Below the pieces are notes generated by a model, which searched no databases, was not told the origin of the DNA, and worked only from the letters and a program-made list of their open reading frames with translations. A stretch of 64,000 nt of DNA from the NCBI GenBank assembly GCA_028829895.1, contig CM054177.1, positions 41,096,064 to 41,160,063 of the forward strand, written 5' to 3'. The position numbers and the translations under genes are program-made. Position 1 is the first letter of the stretch. The number at the start of each line of letters is the position of its first letter. Shown here one piece after another: positions 22,842 to 36,378 of this stretch. This stretch comes from Sinotaia quadrata. Its lineage: Eukaryota; Mollusca; Gastropoda; Architaenioglossa; Viviparidae.

Positions 22842-23789
22842 GAATTACTTTATCATTTAATAAGCATAATCACTTATCAGTGGTTAAATCTTAATTTAGG
22901 ATAGTGTGACGGTAAATGTTTGTGTTTAATGCTATGGAAGAGAGAAAACGTTTACAAAGCCGGTATATCCGCCAAGTGAGAAAGACGAGTGGTGTCTTCT
23001 GGAGAATAATTAATATAAATAAATATTATCAACACTTGTAAATTAGTTAAAGATGATTATTTTAATAATAATAACTATTAACTAGGTGGCGTTTGGCGTC
23101 ACACTTTCTTTCTTTTTTCTTTTTTTCTTCCTAAAACTTATTCCAGAATGTTTTATTATAGCTTAATATAAGAATTAAAAATATTACATTTTAACAGTTT
23201 ATTCTGTTCAGAGGTCAAGTTTCGGAGTTACCCACTCTTTCAGAGGTGATGTTCTGGAGATATAATTGTTTACCACAATGGAGATGCAACTAAACCAAGC
23301 GTCTGAATTATATCGCAAGCCTTTGCATGTATTTAGGTTATATACGAAATGCGTGATTACATAAGCAATGCTTACATTTTAAGCGACCCACTGCACTAAC
23401 TTCACCCACATTAGTAATAGAAGCATACGTGTTACGAATTATATTGTACTTACTCTACTGTAAATTGTGTCTATTTAGAAATATATGCTTCTGCTAAAAA
23501 GGGTGGAGTATCTTAATTCCCCCCAACCCCGTTGTTTTTATTTTTCGGATACAAATATGCATACAAATTAATTGATTCATTTCTCTTAGTAGTTTTTCAG
23601 TTCTACTTATAAAAGGAAAAAAAGTCAGTCTTCAAACAGGACTAAAATTATACGTTTGGAGCTGATCATATTAAGGATTTAATGGCAGTTTATTTTTCTT
23701 CATTTGCAAAGAGTTCTGATAAAATGCAACTGTCTTTGCAATAATCACTAGCGGTACAATTCAGCCCTCTAACCACCAGACATTAGAAG
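22842..23789. other. Unique AT-rich sequence
   Basis: No coding or repeat signal apart from short T-runs near 23105. Confidence 0.4.
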
Positions 23790-23886
23790 TCAAAATAAAG
23801 GCGAGACAAGACTGTCCGGATGAAAAGAAATAAAAGTAAAATTAAGGCGAGACAAGATTTTCCAGCTGAAAAGAAATAAAAGTAAA
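23790..23886. repeat. Imperfect tandem duplication, about 46 bp
   Basis: AAGGCGAGACAAGA and GAAAAGAAATAAAAGTAAAA each occur twice in the same order. Confidence 0.9.
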
Positions 23887-23973
23887 AAATTGAAAAATAG
23901 TAAATAAACTATAGAAATATTCTCTTTATTTCGGTTTAAACTCGAAAGATATAGGCAAAAAATGAAAGATATT

Positions 23974-24150
23974 CAGTATTGAATGACAGACACAAGAACA
24001 TCATCAGTACTGAATGACAGACACAAGAACATCACCAGTGTTGAATGACAGACACAAGAACATCATCAGTACTGAATGACAGACACAGGAACATCATCAG
24101 CACTGAATGACAGACACAAGAACATCACCAGTGCTGAATGACAGAGAGAA
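23974..24150. repeat. 31-bp minisatellite, 6 copies
   Basis: CAGTACTGAATGACAGACAC and AAGAACATCA recur at 23974, 24005, 24036, 24067, 24098 and 24129, with a few transitions. Confidence 0.97.
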
Positions 24151-24540
24151 ATATAGTATATTCGTGATGAAATATATATTTGTTTATATGTAAGTAGTTT
24201 CGACAAATGTAAAAATGGCTTTGATGCAGCTTTCATCCCTATCCCTCTTCATTTCACTATAGAATTTTTATTTCCTTCGCGCCTAGGCGTTGTGTTGACA
24301 GTAGTACTGTACTTGCGGAAGGACGTTATAAGAGACTCCTGTGCCGCAGTGAGTGCCATGGAGCCTGCAAGTCTCGATTCCTATCTGCAGACTGTAACGA
24401 GCCCGACTGCACTTGTATGCAGAAAAACTATACCCTGGAGTCCATGTACCCCACTAACATTGAATTTCTAGCAGGCGTCTGACATTTGCTATTCCGTTGG
24501 ATGTCGACAGGCGTAGTGGGGGTGGGGGTGGGGGGAATAC
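24151..24540 (+). other. CpG-bearing block with TATA-like site and short ATG ORF
   Basis: TATAAGAG at 24327-24334 is preceded by a CpG-containing GC-rich stretch. An ATG at 24358 opens 37 codons (starts MEPASLDSYLQ, stop TAG near 24469). The ATG lies only about 30 bases after the TATA-like site, where a transcript would begin, so a normal 5' UTR is missing. G5-T-G5-T-G6 follows at 24518-24535. A weak promoter candidate. Confidence 0.2.
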
Positions 24541-25260
24541 AGAGTGAAAACGATTAAGATGACCGTACGCTCGACATGCGCTTTCAACTGTCTTTGTCCA
24601 GAACACGTTTTTTGGAGAAAAGAAATGTTCCTGCGAATGTCTGTAAACTAGGCGGGCATAGATCTTCTGCTATTCGTCTTCATTCCTTACGGGATTGATT
24701 TGGGGAATGTTAAGAACTCAAATGCTCTCTGTGTCTTGTTTATATTACTTATTATTTGTCTGAAAGAACTGCTCTACATGAATCATGTATCCATTTACTT
24801 TGTTTTGTTTCAATACTGAAATAAATTGCCTTTCAAAATGTAAAATTCGATAAACCATAAATTACTCATCTGAGAAAATAATAGTTATTCGATAAGTAAA
24901 CAGCACTTATTTTACCTCGTTTTAAGCCTTGCTATTAAACTATATTTTAGTAATTAACATCACCTAACATACATGTATGAATTAATACATAGTAATTATG
25001 TAAGCAATTTAAATGATTTTGTCCCTCTTTCGAGCACAACACGTGGAATTCAGAAACAAATTCAAAGATTATCATGAATAAATTCTTATTCCTTTTACAA
25101 ACCAGCAGAATTATTCTGACTCTATTCCCTTTCCTCTCTTTCTCTGATACTATTTCTCTCTTAAACTGTTCTCTCTAACCCAATTCTCTCTAAGCCTGTG
25201 AACCCGATTTAAATTTCTTTCTTTCTCGTGTGTTTCTAACTGGTGGACTAACATAATCTA
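24541..25260. other. Unique AT-rich sequence
   Basis: Nothing identifiable; pyrimidine-rich between 25110 and 25230. Confidence 0.4.
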
Positions 25261-25264
25261 TCAG

Positions 25265-25295
<31 letters not shown>

Positions 25296-25409
25296 GTCAG
25301 TAAATAAATCAATTTCTTTCTTTCTTCCTTTCTATCTTTCTATTGAAACACTTACATAGTTCACATACATCTTTATGCTTTCGTAAACAATACCTTCCCC
25401 CCCCCCCAT
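25261..25409. repeat. (CAAT)n, (TTTC)-like and C-run cluster
   Basis: About nine CAAT/CAGT units (25265-25310), imperfect TTTC units (25314-25342) and an 11-base C-run near 25397-25407. Confidence 0.9.
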
Positions 25410-25857
25410 ACACACACTGGTTACAACCTCAAAACAATCAAATGCAAATTGGTTAACAACAGGCATAACACTCCAAGGCGTCTATCCGTTTACCAGCAGC
25501 TGTCAGCGTCAGGGGGAGCCACTCTCCTTAAACCGAGCGACAATGAGTCTCAAGACGCGCACTTTTGTTTAAACAATACGGTACCAATAGCATGAGAGAA
25601 GCACTGATCAGAGAATACGTCCGACTCGCACTGGGCAATGGGGTCGTAGGCGATGAGCATTCGATCTGACGACATCACGCGAGACAAGCTGATGGTCCGC
25701 ATCGAGTTGTTGATATGTTGTGTTTATAGAAGCGCACGCAATTTATTATGGGATGGCCTAGGAAAGTGCATATTATATTATGGGCTGGCTATGGGACTGC
25801 GCGACTAGCTTAGGTAACAGTGCACTTTGCTTTGGCTCTGTGAGGGTCTATAAGTGG
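25410..25857. other. CpG-bearing unique block
   Basis: Contains an octamer ATGCAAAT at 25441-25448 (POU-factor site), CAGCAGCTGTCAGCG (E-box next to a TGTCA) near 25495, and a CpG-bearing run to 25740. It looks like conserved regulatory sequence more than coding; no ORF is convincing. Confidence 0.3.
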
Positions 25858-25983
25858 TCCATGTCCTCCAGTCCATGCCCCATTTTTAGTCCATGCCCCA
25901 TTTTAGTATATGCCCCTTTTTTAGTCAATGTCCCTTTTTTTTTAGTCCATGCCCCTTTATTTTAGTCCATGCCCCCTTTTTAT
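25858..25983. repeat. About 20-bp array, TAGTCCATGCCCCTTTTT
   Basis: Six to seven units differ mostly in the length of the T-run after CCATGCCCC. Confidence 0.93.
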
Positions 25984-26342
25984 ATATTTTACGATTTATG
26001 TGAACTGTTCACACCGTATAGGATTAAATCTCTGAATACATTTAACCTCTGAAGGACATACTAAAGACGCATCAAAACGAAGAATATATCACTTATAGGC
26101 ATGCGAAGCGGTAAAGATGAAATGAAGTGGCCGTTATTTGAAGCATAAGGTACGCGCAATGAACTGGGAGATGAGTGAAGTAACGGTTGAAAGCCAGAGA
26201 GGAAGTGAAGTGGAAGACCTGAGAGTGTGGGTTGAGAGAGCAATTGCGTATCTGTACAGAGAAGTTGTTCACTAAGTCAAGCGATCAGGTATACTGGTCT
26301 TGAAATCATTAAAATTTAATGTTTCCGAAAAATTTGGAAATG
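25984..26342. other. Unique sequence
   Basis: Unique sequence without an identifiable feature. Confidence 0.4.
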
Positions 26343-26595
26343 TTTAATCATAAATCGAATCGTCTTCATCATCGTCGTTGCCACCACCACCACCACCATG
26401 AAGGTATCTGTGTACATTATTGCTCGAAACAGCTATTAAGTGCTTGCAGTAAGAGCCGCTGAATTCAAATGAGCTTGGGAGTGGATGCGTGGACGATCGA
26501 GAAAAATCCCCACCAGTCAAGGCAAGGCTGGAACCCCAGACCTTCACGTGAGGTTACTATCCACACTCCACAATCATCAAAGTTCCCCGAGAACA
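26343..26595 (-). mobile_element. tRNA-derived SINE-like element (remnant)
   Basis: On the minus strand, TGGATAGTAACCT (plus 26551-26563) sits where a Pol III A box would be. GGGGTTCCAGCC (plus 26526-26537), about 25 bases on, resembles a decayed B box (GGTTCRANYCC). The following GGTGGGGATTTTTCTC is the kind of junction seen after the tRNA head of many animal SINEs. The 3' end is a GTGG-rich, then GATGA-rich simple tail (plus 26350-26400). The overlapping 67- and 61-codon ORFs are incidental. No target-site duplication was identified. The family cannot be named without a search. Confidence 0.45.
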
Positions 26596-27767
26596 TTGAG
26601 CAATCCATCTGTAGCAATTTTCGTCAAACTATAATTTTCAATAATGAGCGCTAAAAAAGCAAATTAAAGTTTTGACACTAAAGTGCAATTATTCAAATGA
26701 ATGCTTTCTAAATAATTAAAATGGAGATCGAAGGATTTTTAATTCGTTTGTAGGAAAATGTATTTATTCTCTTACTCACGAAATTTATCAGAGAGCGTGC
26801 CTAACTGCCACTTCTTGGCACACGAAGCCATGACCAACGACTCTTGATTCATTTACTTCAACCTCAAACGTTCGCTGATTTCGCAGTTGGACGAATCTCG
26901 GAAAATTAGCCAGAGCATAACAAGCAGTGAAGCATGACCGAGAACTCTCACGGGCGTGTGAAATTGGGCACTGGCACCCAGACTGCAGATGCTGACAAGT
27001 CTTGCTTGAACTTCTCACTTTCTCTTCCTAATGGCATCAATAGTTTAGTAGGATGCACAAGGGTGACCCAAACTAGAGATTCCCAGGGCATTTTGGATTG
27101 CGTTAATGGGGAAGGGGGTCTTCAGCCAGTGGCTCGCATACACGGTCGGGATTTGGTACCCTTTCAAAGCAAGTGACGTCATCGAGAGGGTTTGATTGGA
27201 AAGACAAATTAATGTGTAGATGCATTACGTTTCTATGGGCAAAATTACGACATCGATCACAATGTTGAATTAGTTTTAACATTGACATCAAGTACATTCT
27301 TGTATTGTTAGTATGATTACAGAATATGTATTTTACTATGTTGTTAATTTTTGTTTTATGAAGGGGGTGGGGTATTTATGTGTTATGGCTAATTTGTTCT
27401 GTTCATTATTATTTTTGTTTTTGTCTTCAGCAAACCAGGACTTAAGAAGTCTATCAATAATACCGGGATGAGGCGATTAAATAGGAAAGTCACAATGGTC
27501 TTTGCTTGGATGGTGTCCCCTTGCACAAGGTGCCAGACTGGAGAGAAAATGGTACTTCTTCTTTTAGACATTGCTTACAATTTTTGGATTAGATATATAA
27601 CAGGCATATAAATAATCTGCAAAATAAGAAATGATTAATTTTAATAATTAACTAGAGAAAACATGGTATTGAACTTTTGCTGGCAAGTAATTACTGAATT
27701 ATAAAATCCAAATTTTCCCACAAATTCACAAACTTATAATTTTATTAAGTCTGGGAAAGATACTACA
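26596..27767. other. Unique sequence with a full CRE palindrome
   Basis: Positions 26780-27180 are richer in CpG, with a 76-codon minus ORF (26788-27018) and an 80-codon plus ORF (26934-27176) overlapping each other, which argues against either being a gene. TGACGTCA at 27174-27181 is a perfect CRE. Confidence 0.3.
27174..27181. promoter_or_regulatory. CRE palindrome TGACGTCA
   Basis: Exact 8-bp CREB/ATF consensus in a CpG-bearing stretch. Function not shown. Confidence 0.35.
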
Positions 27768-27849
27768 GGAGCCAGTCACTCAGTATAGGAGGCAGTCCCT
27801 CACTATAGGAGCCAGTCACTCACTATAGGAGCCAGTCACTCACTATAGG
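27768..27849. repeat. 20-bp array, 4 copies
   Basis: GGAGCCAGTCACTCACTATA repeated four times in register, the first two copies with single changes. Confidence 0.97.
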
Positions 27850-28480
27850 AAATGCTAGAGTCCAAGGTAATATAATTTTGGTTTCTCTGACTTGCACTAT
27901 TTAAGCTTTCTGACAACTATTACCCAGATTCCCCCACCCTTAGTGACACATTGCATATCTGGCTGAGCATTCGTTGGCTGAGAGACATGGTCCTCTCGTA
28001 CAGACATTAATACTTTATGTTCATTTGCAGTGCTAGAGTGGTGACAAATTTGACTGGAGATTACAGTACTGAGAGAGTAGGGACATTCCAGGTTGGGTTT
28101 TAATTAAAATGCCAGAAGTTAGAATTTTACATCGAAATCACTACTTTTATAATGTTTAAATTAATAAGTTTGAAATAGTATTATTATTTAGAGTAGTATT
28201 CTTAAATTTAAGATATTATTATGATTTATGATATTTTTACCTTTAATAAGTTTCATAAAATCGGGAGGTGTGCAGACACACCACTATATTCAATGGCTGA
28301 CAGTAATCATTTTCCTCTAGGGTTGAAGGATATTACATTCAACATTCAAGGCATATTCACTGCTCAAAACACTTTAAAATTTGTTTTATTTCTTTTAGCT
28401 GAAAGAATGTAAGAAAGCAAGAGAGTGATAGAGTGACAAAAGAAGAGGATGAAGATTTTGTGCCATTTAAGCTTCGAAAC
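27850..28480. other. Unique AT-rich sequence
   Basis: Nothing identifiable. Confidence 0.4.
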
Positions 28481-28955
28481 AGGTGACCCAGTAGATAAAC
28501 ATGAGCTGACGTAACAGATATAGTAAACATGCGCTGATATGCAGCATATAATAAACACGAGCTGCTGTACAAGATAAAGTAAACATGAGGTGATATACAA
28601 TATATAGTAAACACGATCTGATGTACAAGATATAGTAAACATGAGGTGACAGACAACATATACTAAACATGAGTTCACGTACAACACAGTAAACATGAAC
28701 TGGCATACAACATATAGTAAACATGAGGTGACATACAATATATAGTAAACATGAGGTGACATACAACATACAGTAAATATCAGGTGACATACAACATATA
28801 GTAAACATGAGGTGACATACAATATATAGTAAACATGAGGTGACATACAACATACAGTAAATATCAGGTGACATACAACATACAGTAAATATCAGGTGAC
28901 ATACAACATATAGTAAACATGAGGTGATGTACAAGGTTAGTAAACATGAGGTGAC
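28481..28955. repeat. 28-bp minisatellite, about 16 copies
   Basis: The unit is GTAAACATGAGGTGACATAC plus AACATATA. The left copies are more diverged (CGAGCTGATGTACAAGATA) and the right half is nearly uniform, with an 84-bp three-unit higher order. The overlapping 100-160 codon minus ORFs (SCLLYVVCHLMFT and similar) are frame-cycled translations of the array. Confidence 0.98.
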
Positions 28956-30060
28956 TATGTATTCAGATCCAAGTGTAGATGTTGTTCTTTTCCCAAACGC
29001 TTTGCAATTATATTTCTGCTGATATTACTCATAGTTTAGCTCAGACACATAATTGTGGCTCGAAGCAATTCTGTTAAAATATTTTTATCGATGCCTTTAG
29101 GGAAGGAAAACGAAAAGCAAAAGCCCGATTTCCTTTTACCAAATCTAATACGTCACTCCAAGCATGACTTAGAAAGTTTTTTCTTTGTTTGATACGCTGC
29201 CCGGCCCAAGGTTATAATGTTTGTTCAAATGGTCCGACCCGCAGTTAATTACTTTATTAAATTGCCGCCCGATCTGACCGCGGTGTTGTGCGGGATCACG
29301 ACGGGGAAAGCAACGCAGTCGAAGCTGTGGCTGAAAAATTCCAGTCTGCATACGCGTCAGAGCTCTGAAATGAAATGAACGGCAGTGGGTGTTTGTTTTC
29401 CCTTGCCTCCAGCAGTTGAAAGGTATTATGCATGTATATTATTAAGTGCCCTGTCGACATTTCAATAACACTTCTTTTTCTAAACTGTAAGCCGCATTGA
29501 TGGGTGTTCAATAGAAAAATAATGTAATGATGAAATAGCTGATGTTTGTAATGGCATTAATGTAGTATCATACATTTTTCGTTATAGACGTTTCTTTATA
29601 AGAAACAGATTAGTCGAATGGCTGCACCATGTGGATATTGCTGCTTTGTACAGATTAATCTAAAGTGCCGTTTGAAACAAGTAAACTTGTATTCATGGAA
29701 CAAATGTTTACACGCAACTCTTACAGTAAGACTATGCAATTAAGAACTGCATCTTCAGAGCATGACTTAAATCAGAAACGTCCTGTGGTAGGAGTTAATC
29801 CCCTTATCTGCTGAAGAAAGCCGTGCTGTGTTATAGCGACTGCATCATAATTTGGGTAAAATCAATGCAGAAACAGAAAACACTATTGGAGGATTCAAAA
29901 ACCGATGTTTATGTCTGACAAAGACGAACAAATGCTGTCTCTTTTTCAAACAGCCTCGAATTGCCTAAGGCGATTGCTATTTTGTTGTTATGCAAAATAG
30001 AGGTATACGAGGTATTCCAGTCTAGGGATACGTGACTGTGGAAAAAGAATGTTTGCATAA
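28956..30060. other. Unique sequence with a GC-rich CpG block at 29190-29400
   Basis: The block at 29190-29400 is distinctly GC- and CpG-richer (TTGCCGCCCGATCTGACCGC and similar) and holds AGTTAATTACTTTATTAAAT, with homeodomain-type cores. The 60-71 codon ORFs on the minus strand are not recognisable. A conserved regulatory element is possible. Confidence 0.3.
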
Positions 30061-30760
30061 GGCTTCATGGAAATAGTTCCTCTCAGCCATAAACTTCTCC
30101 CATCTCAGCCCATAAACTTTTTCTTATCTCGGTAACGAACGTTTCTCATCTCAGCTCACAAACGTTTCTTGTCTTATTCCACACACGTCTCTAGTTCCCC
30201 CCACAAACTTCATTTATCTCAGCTCATAGAGATCGTCATTTTCAGCCGTAAAATGTTTCTGGCTGAGCATTGAAACTATAGAAATCTCTTAAACCAGGTT
30301 TAGGATGTATTTTATCTAAATCCATAGAATTCTCATATCTCACCTAACAAACAGAGCATCTCAACCTAGAAATTTCTCTTAGCTCAGCCCGTAAAACCAG
30401 TATTATCAGCCCTTGAGGTTATCTTATGTCAAGCTGAAGAGTGTTTGAAACTCAACCCAAAGATTTATTATCCCACAGATATTTTTATATCAGTCACAAA
30501 CGTCGTTTATCTCAGCCCATCGAGATCACTTGTTTCAGCGCCATTTCTTTTTACACATCTAAGATATATGTTTCTCATTCCTCATATTTCTCTCCAGTTC
30601 ACAAACCTGTCTTATCTTAGCCTTTTGAGATTTTGTATTTTAGCTCAGAGTTCTCTTATCTCAGGCCAGAAACTTATTTTAGCTCAGATCACAAAGATCT
30701 CTTAATTTATCCCATATAGATATTATATATCTTAGACCTCAGAGTTCTGCTGCATAAGAG
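30061..30760. repeat. Old decayed array, about 30-bp unit TCTCAGCCCATAAACTTTTC
   Basis: Variants of ATCTCAGCCCACAAACTTT appear roughly every 25-35 bp across 700 bp (for example 30100, 30150, 30215, 30380, 30510, 30590, 30660, 30690). Copies are highly diverged. The array must be far older than the uniform ones nearby. Confidence 0.75.
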
Positions 30761-31370
30761 CTGTTTTTTCAGTCATTATTTGAAACTAATTAAAACTGAC
30801 TCACAATGAAAGATTTAAATAATACAATCAAATATCCTAATAAAAAAGATGTTCAAATTAGACACTTTATAATTCTGAATAGTGAAAACAATGCAATGCA
30901 TAAAATTTAATTAAACGTCATATGGTTATATCAATTAAAATATATAAATATTTATTGCAATATGTGCTGCCTTGTGTGTTCATCTATGCACATATCTCCT
31001 CTCAGAATATAAAAAAGGACTGACACTCCAGCTCTAAGGGCTCACGTTATTAACATTATATAAATCAAGGCTTTGCTTTGAAAATCCCCCTAGTCCGTCT
31101 TACTGTGACTGTGGAAAGCAGGTTATCTCCCTGGAGAATGGAATCAACGAAGAGGGCAAGCTCACTATAGAGGTTGCTCAGGGTCAGATTGTGTAATCTC
31201 GTTTGGTTATTGTTAGTAAAAGTGATAGCTGCAATGCAGTGATTGGAGAATACATTTCTTTCCATTCTGTATCCTCAGTGATTGTGCGGCAAGGCAATGA
31301 CTCTACCAGCTGTGTACGAGATGTAAAAAGGCGATGTAGCAAGGAATTTATGTGGGGTTTGTATGATATC
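30761..31370. other. Unique sequence
   Basis: AT-rich to 31030, then mixed composition. Short ORFs on both strands overlap and are not called. Confidence 0.4.
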
Positions 31371-31540
31371 ATATACTATACTATACTATTATATTATATT
31401 ATATTATATTATATTATATTATATTATATTATATTATATTATATTATATTATATTATATTATATTATATTATATTATATTATATTATATTATATTATATT
31501 ATATTTATCATAATATATTAGATTAGATTAGATTAGATTT
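31371..31540. repeat. (ATATT)n pentanucleotide tract
   Basis: ATACT units lead into about 24 ATATT units (31385-31504), then a short TTAGA run (31518-31536). The Tyr/Ile-rich plus ORF is an artefact. Confidence 0.98.
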
Positions 31541-33270
<1,730 letters not shown>

Positions 33271-33733
33271 GCTTAGTTTGTTGTACGAACATTAGAGGTG
33301 AAATATATATCATAGACAATGGTGTTTCTATGGTTATTGAAATACGCATAGTTTGTTGTACTAATCTTAGAGGTGAAATATATATCATAGACAATGGTAT
33401 TTCTATGGTTATTGAAATACGCATAGTTTGTTGTACTAATCTTAGAGGTGAAATATATATCATAGACAATAGTATTTCTATGGTTATTGAAATACGCATA
33501 GTTTGTTGTACAAACATTATAGGTGAAATATATATCATAGACACTGGTATTTCTATGGTTATTGAAATACGCATAGTTTGTTGTACAAACATTAGAGGTG
33601 AAATATGTATCATAGACAATGGTATTTCTATGGTTATTGAAATACGCATAGTTTGTTGTACAAACATTAGAGGTGAAATATGTATCATAGACAATGGTAT
33701 TTCTATGGTTATTGAACGCATAGTTTACAGAGT
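33271..33733. repeat. 75-bp minisatellite, 6 copies (in-frame multiple of 3)
   Basis: GCATAGTTTGTTGTA recurs at 33346, 33421, 33496, 33571 and 33646, with a diverged first copy at about 33271 and a terminal partial at 33718 after a 3-bp loss. Because 75 is 25 codons, long ORFs run through on both strands (plus 33330-33746, minus 33254-33721). Between-copy changes are amino-acid-changing in both strands' frames (L/I, R/I, Y/C, N/T on plus), which does not look like protein-level constraint. Confidence 0.97.
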
Positions 33734-33826
33734 ATCATTTGTTTAGTTACATATACATTTCTTCATTGAAAGATTTATTAATTTATTTATGATCGATCTA
33801 TTTATACATTAAATTATTTATTTATT

Positions 33827-33866
33827 TAGATAGATAGACGGACGGACGGACATAATACAGATAGAT

Positions 33867-33915
<49 letters not shown>
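33827..33915. repeat. (GATA)n with GACG interruption
   Basis: TAGATAGATAGA, three GACG units (33838-33850), then about ten GATA units. Confidence 0.95.
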
Positions 33916-33917
<2 letters not shown>

Positions 33918-34464
33918 TAATCAAACAACCATACAAAATCCAATAAGCAATTCATGAACACACATTTCGTTCTATAACTATTTTAACTCAAGCTTCGCGT
34001 GTGTTCCACTCATCACTATGTTTCGTCAAAGCAGAGCTGGAAGAAAATACTACATTATTTTCATAACATTTTCTTTATATCATTTTTCGACATAAAATAA
34101 TAATACCTTAAGCACGGGTGTTTAAATAAGCCGACAAAGTTGGCACTGCAAACAGAATAGGGAAAAGTAAATACTAAACATGTAAGATGTCTCGTTTGTC
34201 CTCCAAATTTTGCTGTCAAAGGTCATTGTGTCCCTCAACTGTATTGTTTGTTTTGCTTTGTTGTAATGCATTTATTCTTTTGTTTATAACTCAACACGCA
34301 CTGAGGGGCAGATGTGCTCCATCTGTTTGATTTAATATGGACATTCTTCGACATCAAAGGTAGTTAACATTAAGGAAAGTAGCCGTGTATAGCTGAGGGG
34401 CCACAAAATATTGAGACTACAACAATTGTACACATGAATAAAAGAGATGAATAAAAGAGGAACA

Positions 34465-34466
<2 letters not shown>
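33916..34466. other. Unique AT-rich sequence
   Basis: Nothing identifiable. Confidence 0.4.

Positions 34467-34535
<69 letters not shown>
34467..34535. repeat. (GT)n microsatellite
   Basis: About 34 uninterrupted GT units. Confidence 0.98.
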
Positions 34536-34536
<1 letters not shown>

Positions 34537-34933
34537 AATTGTGTGGGTGTTTGCGGAGGTATTGGGGTTGCTTGGCGCAGGGTTTAAGTTGGGAGAGGAG
34601 CGAACTCTAGTCAAAGATAGCGTTATTGCCCCTGGCAATTTTAAGTTTGGAAGAGCGCTATCGATTTTGTTTTCACATAGCATATCATTTTCAAGTTAAG
34701 GATGCCAGTATTTTTCTTCCCTTTGTTTTTCTTTCTCCCCCACTCTTCCCCGCTTCTCCTCCCACCAATCACCTCCCAGTTCACTTCCGTGGCATTTACT
34801 TGCATTGTGATTGTTAGTGGCTATTTCCACACCAGCCTAGCAGTAATCCTATTTCTACAAGACAACTTACTGTTTGTATTTCCAGTCCTCTTGTTATGAG
34901 TCGAAGGCATTTAAAACTTTGAACAAATCCAGA
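34536..34933. other. Unique sequence
   Basis: Two overlapping plus ORFs of 63-65 codons. Hydrophobic runs reflect T/C-rich sequence at 34700-34780. Confidence 0.4.
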
Positions 34934-35163
34934 AACTGTTTGATCGATATATTAAGCATTTGTAACAAGCCCTCTGACTGGACATTAGCTTAATGAATAA
35001 TCTGAATTAGCATTAGTCGATATATTTGTAAACAAGCCCTCTGACTGGACATTATGCTGAATGAATAATCTGAATTAGCATTAGTCGATATATTTGTAAA
35101 CAAGCCCTCTGACCTGGACATTATGCTTAATGAATTATCTGAATTAGCATTGGTCGATATATT
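34934..35163. repeat. 67-68-bp tandem triplication
   Basis: ACAAGCCCTCTGACTGGACA starts at 34965 and 35032, with a diverged copy at 35100. The joining sequence TGAATTAGCATTAGTCGATA is shared. Confidence 0.95.
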
Positions 35164-35596
35164 AGATAGGATCGATCAAGTAACTGTCATTTCCCTTTTA
35201 TTTAACAATTGCCCAAAGTGTATTATTTATTGTGGTGTAGGGGTTGTTTTCTTTTCGTACTATACTCTGACGAATACTACTAACTGAAGAGGGATGAATG
35301 TCTATGCAATATTAAATGCAATCTATCAATTACCCAATGTCATTATTAATGATTGTATGACACAAGAGAGGTTTCTGTGCATGTTTGCAGGCGTGGATGT
35401 TTTCGGTGTGTGTCTGTGAATACCTGTTTGTGCCGACGTTGGGTCGCTATGGTGGTGGTGGGCATGATAGTGAAAACAGAGGACCGTAGGACGAATAATA
35501 ATATAAAATGGTGGTTACACAATTTACTGAACAACGGTCTTTAGTCATTGTCTCCCTTTTCTTATCTGTCGAACTTTCTCATTGCACGTTTCCCTT
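35164..35596. other. Unique sequence
   Basis: Opposed 62-63 codon ORFs at 35346-35544 shadow one another. No gene called. Confidence 0.4.
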
Positions 35597-36248
35597 TAAA
35601 ACAAACTACAATAAAAATTACTTTAAATCTATGAAATGTAACCATTTCTCTTTACAACAAACTACAATAAAAATTACTTTAAATCTATGAAATGTAACCA
35701 TTTCCTCTTTTAAACAAACTACAATAAAAATTACTTTAAATCTATGAAATGTAACCATTTCTCTTTAAAACAAACTACAATAAAAATTACTTTAAATCTA
35801 TGAAATGTAACCATTTCTCTTTAAAACAAACTACAATAAAAATTACTTTAAATCTATGAAATGTAACCATTTCTCTTTAAAACAAACTACAATAAAAATT
35901 ACTTTAAATCTATGAAATGTAACCATTTCTCTTTAAAACAAACTACAATAAAAATTACTTTAAATCTATGAAATGTAACCATTTCTCCTTATAAAACAAA
36001 CTACAATAAAAATTACTTTAAATCTATGAAATGTAACCATTTCTCCTTAAAACAAACTACAATAAAAATTACTTTAAATCTATGAAATGTAACCATTTCT
36101 CCTTAAACAAACTACAATAAAAATTACTTTTAAATCTATGAAATGTAACCATTTCTCCTTAAAACAAACTACAATAAAATTACTTTAAATCTATGAAATG
36201 TAACCATTTCTCTTTAAAACAAACTACAAAAAAAATTACTTTAAATCT
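35597..36248. repeat. 56-bp minisatellite, 12 copies
   Basis: ACAAACTACAATAAAAATTA begins at 35601, 35657, 35714, 35770, 35826, 35882, 35938, 35996, 36052, 36107 and 36164, with a last variant at 36219. Length varies 55-58 through A/T-run slippage. The last unit runs straight into the duplicated segment at 36244. Confidence 0.98.
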
Positions 36249-36334
36249 GATAATAAAACGTATGAAAATATTTTGGATAACTATATTTGCGTTCGCGCAC
36301 ATGCACGCACGCACGCACAAACACACACAGACAC

Positions 36335-36366
<32 letters not shown>

Positions 36367-36378
36367 TGCACACACTCT
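36244..36378. mobile_element. 135-bp duplicated segment, copy 1
   Basis: Identical by eye, including the length of its (AC)n run, to 39357-39491. It begins AATCTGATAATAAAACGTAT, passes through TTGCGTTCGCGCACATG and three ACGC units, and ends in (AC)n then AAATGCACACACTCT. Both flanks differ between copies. A core followed by a microsatellite tail recalls the microsatellite-associated short elements known from molluscs and other animals. No terminal inverted repeats or target duplication are visible. Segmental duplication is the alternative. Confidence 0.5.

Noticed and set aside
28357..28934. Three overlapping minus ORFs of 100-160 codons with Cys-rich repeats
   Set aside because: The 28-bp unit is not a multiple of three, so the frames simply cycle every 84 bp. 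The same repeat is open in several frames.
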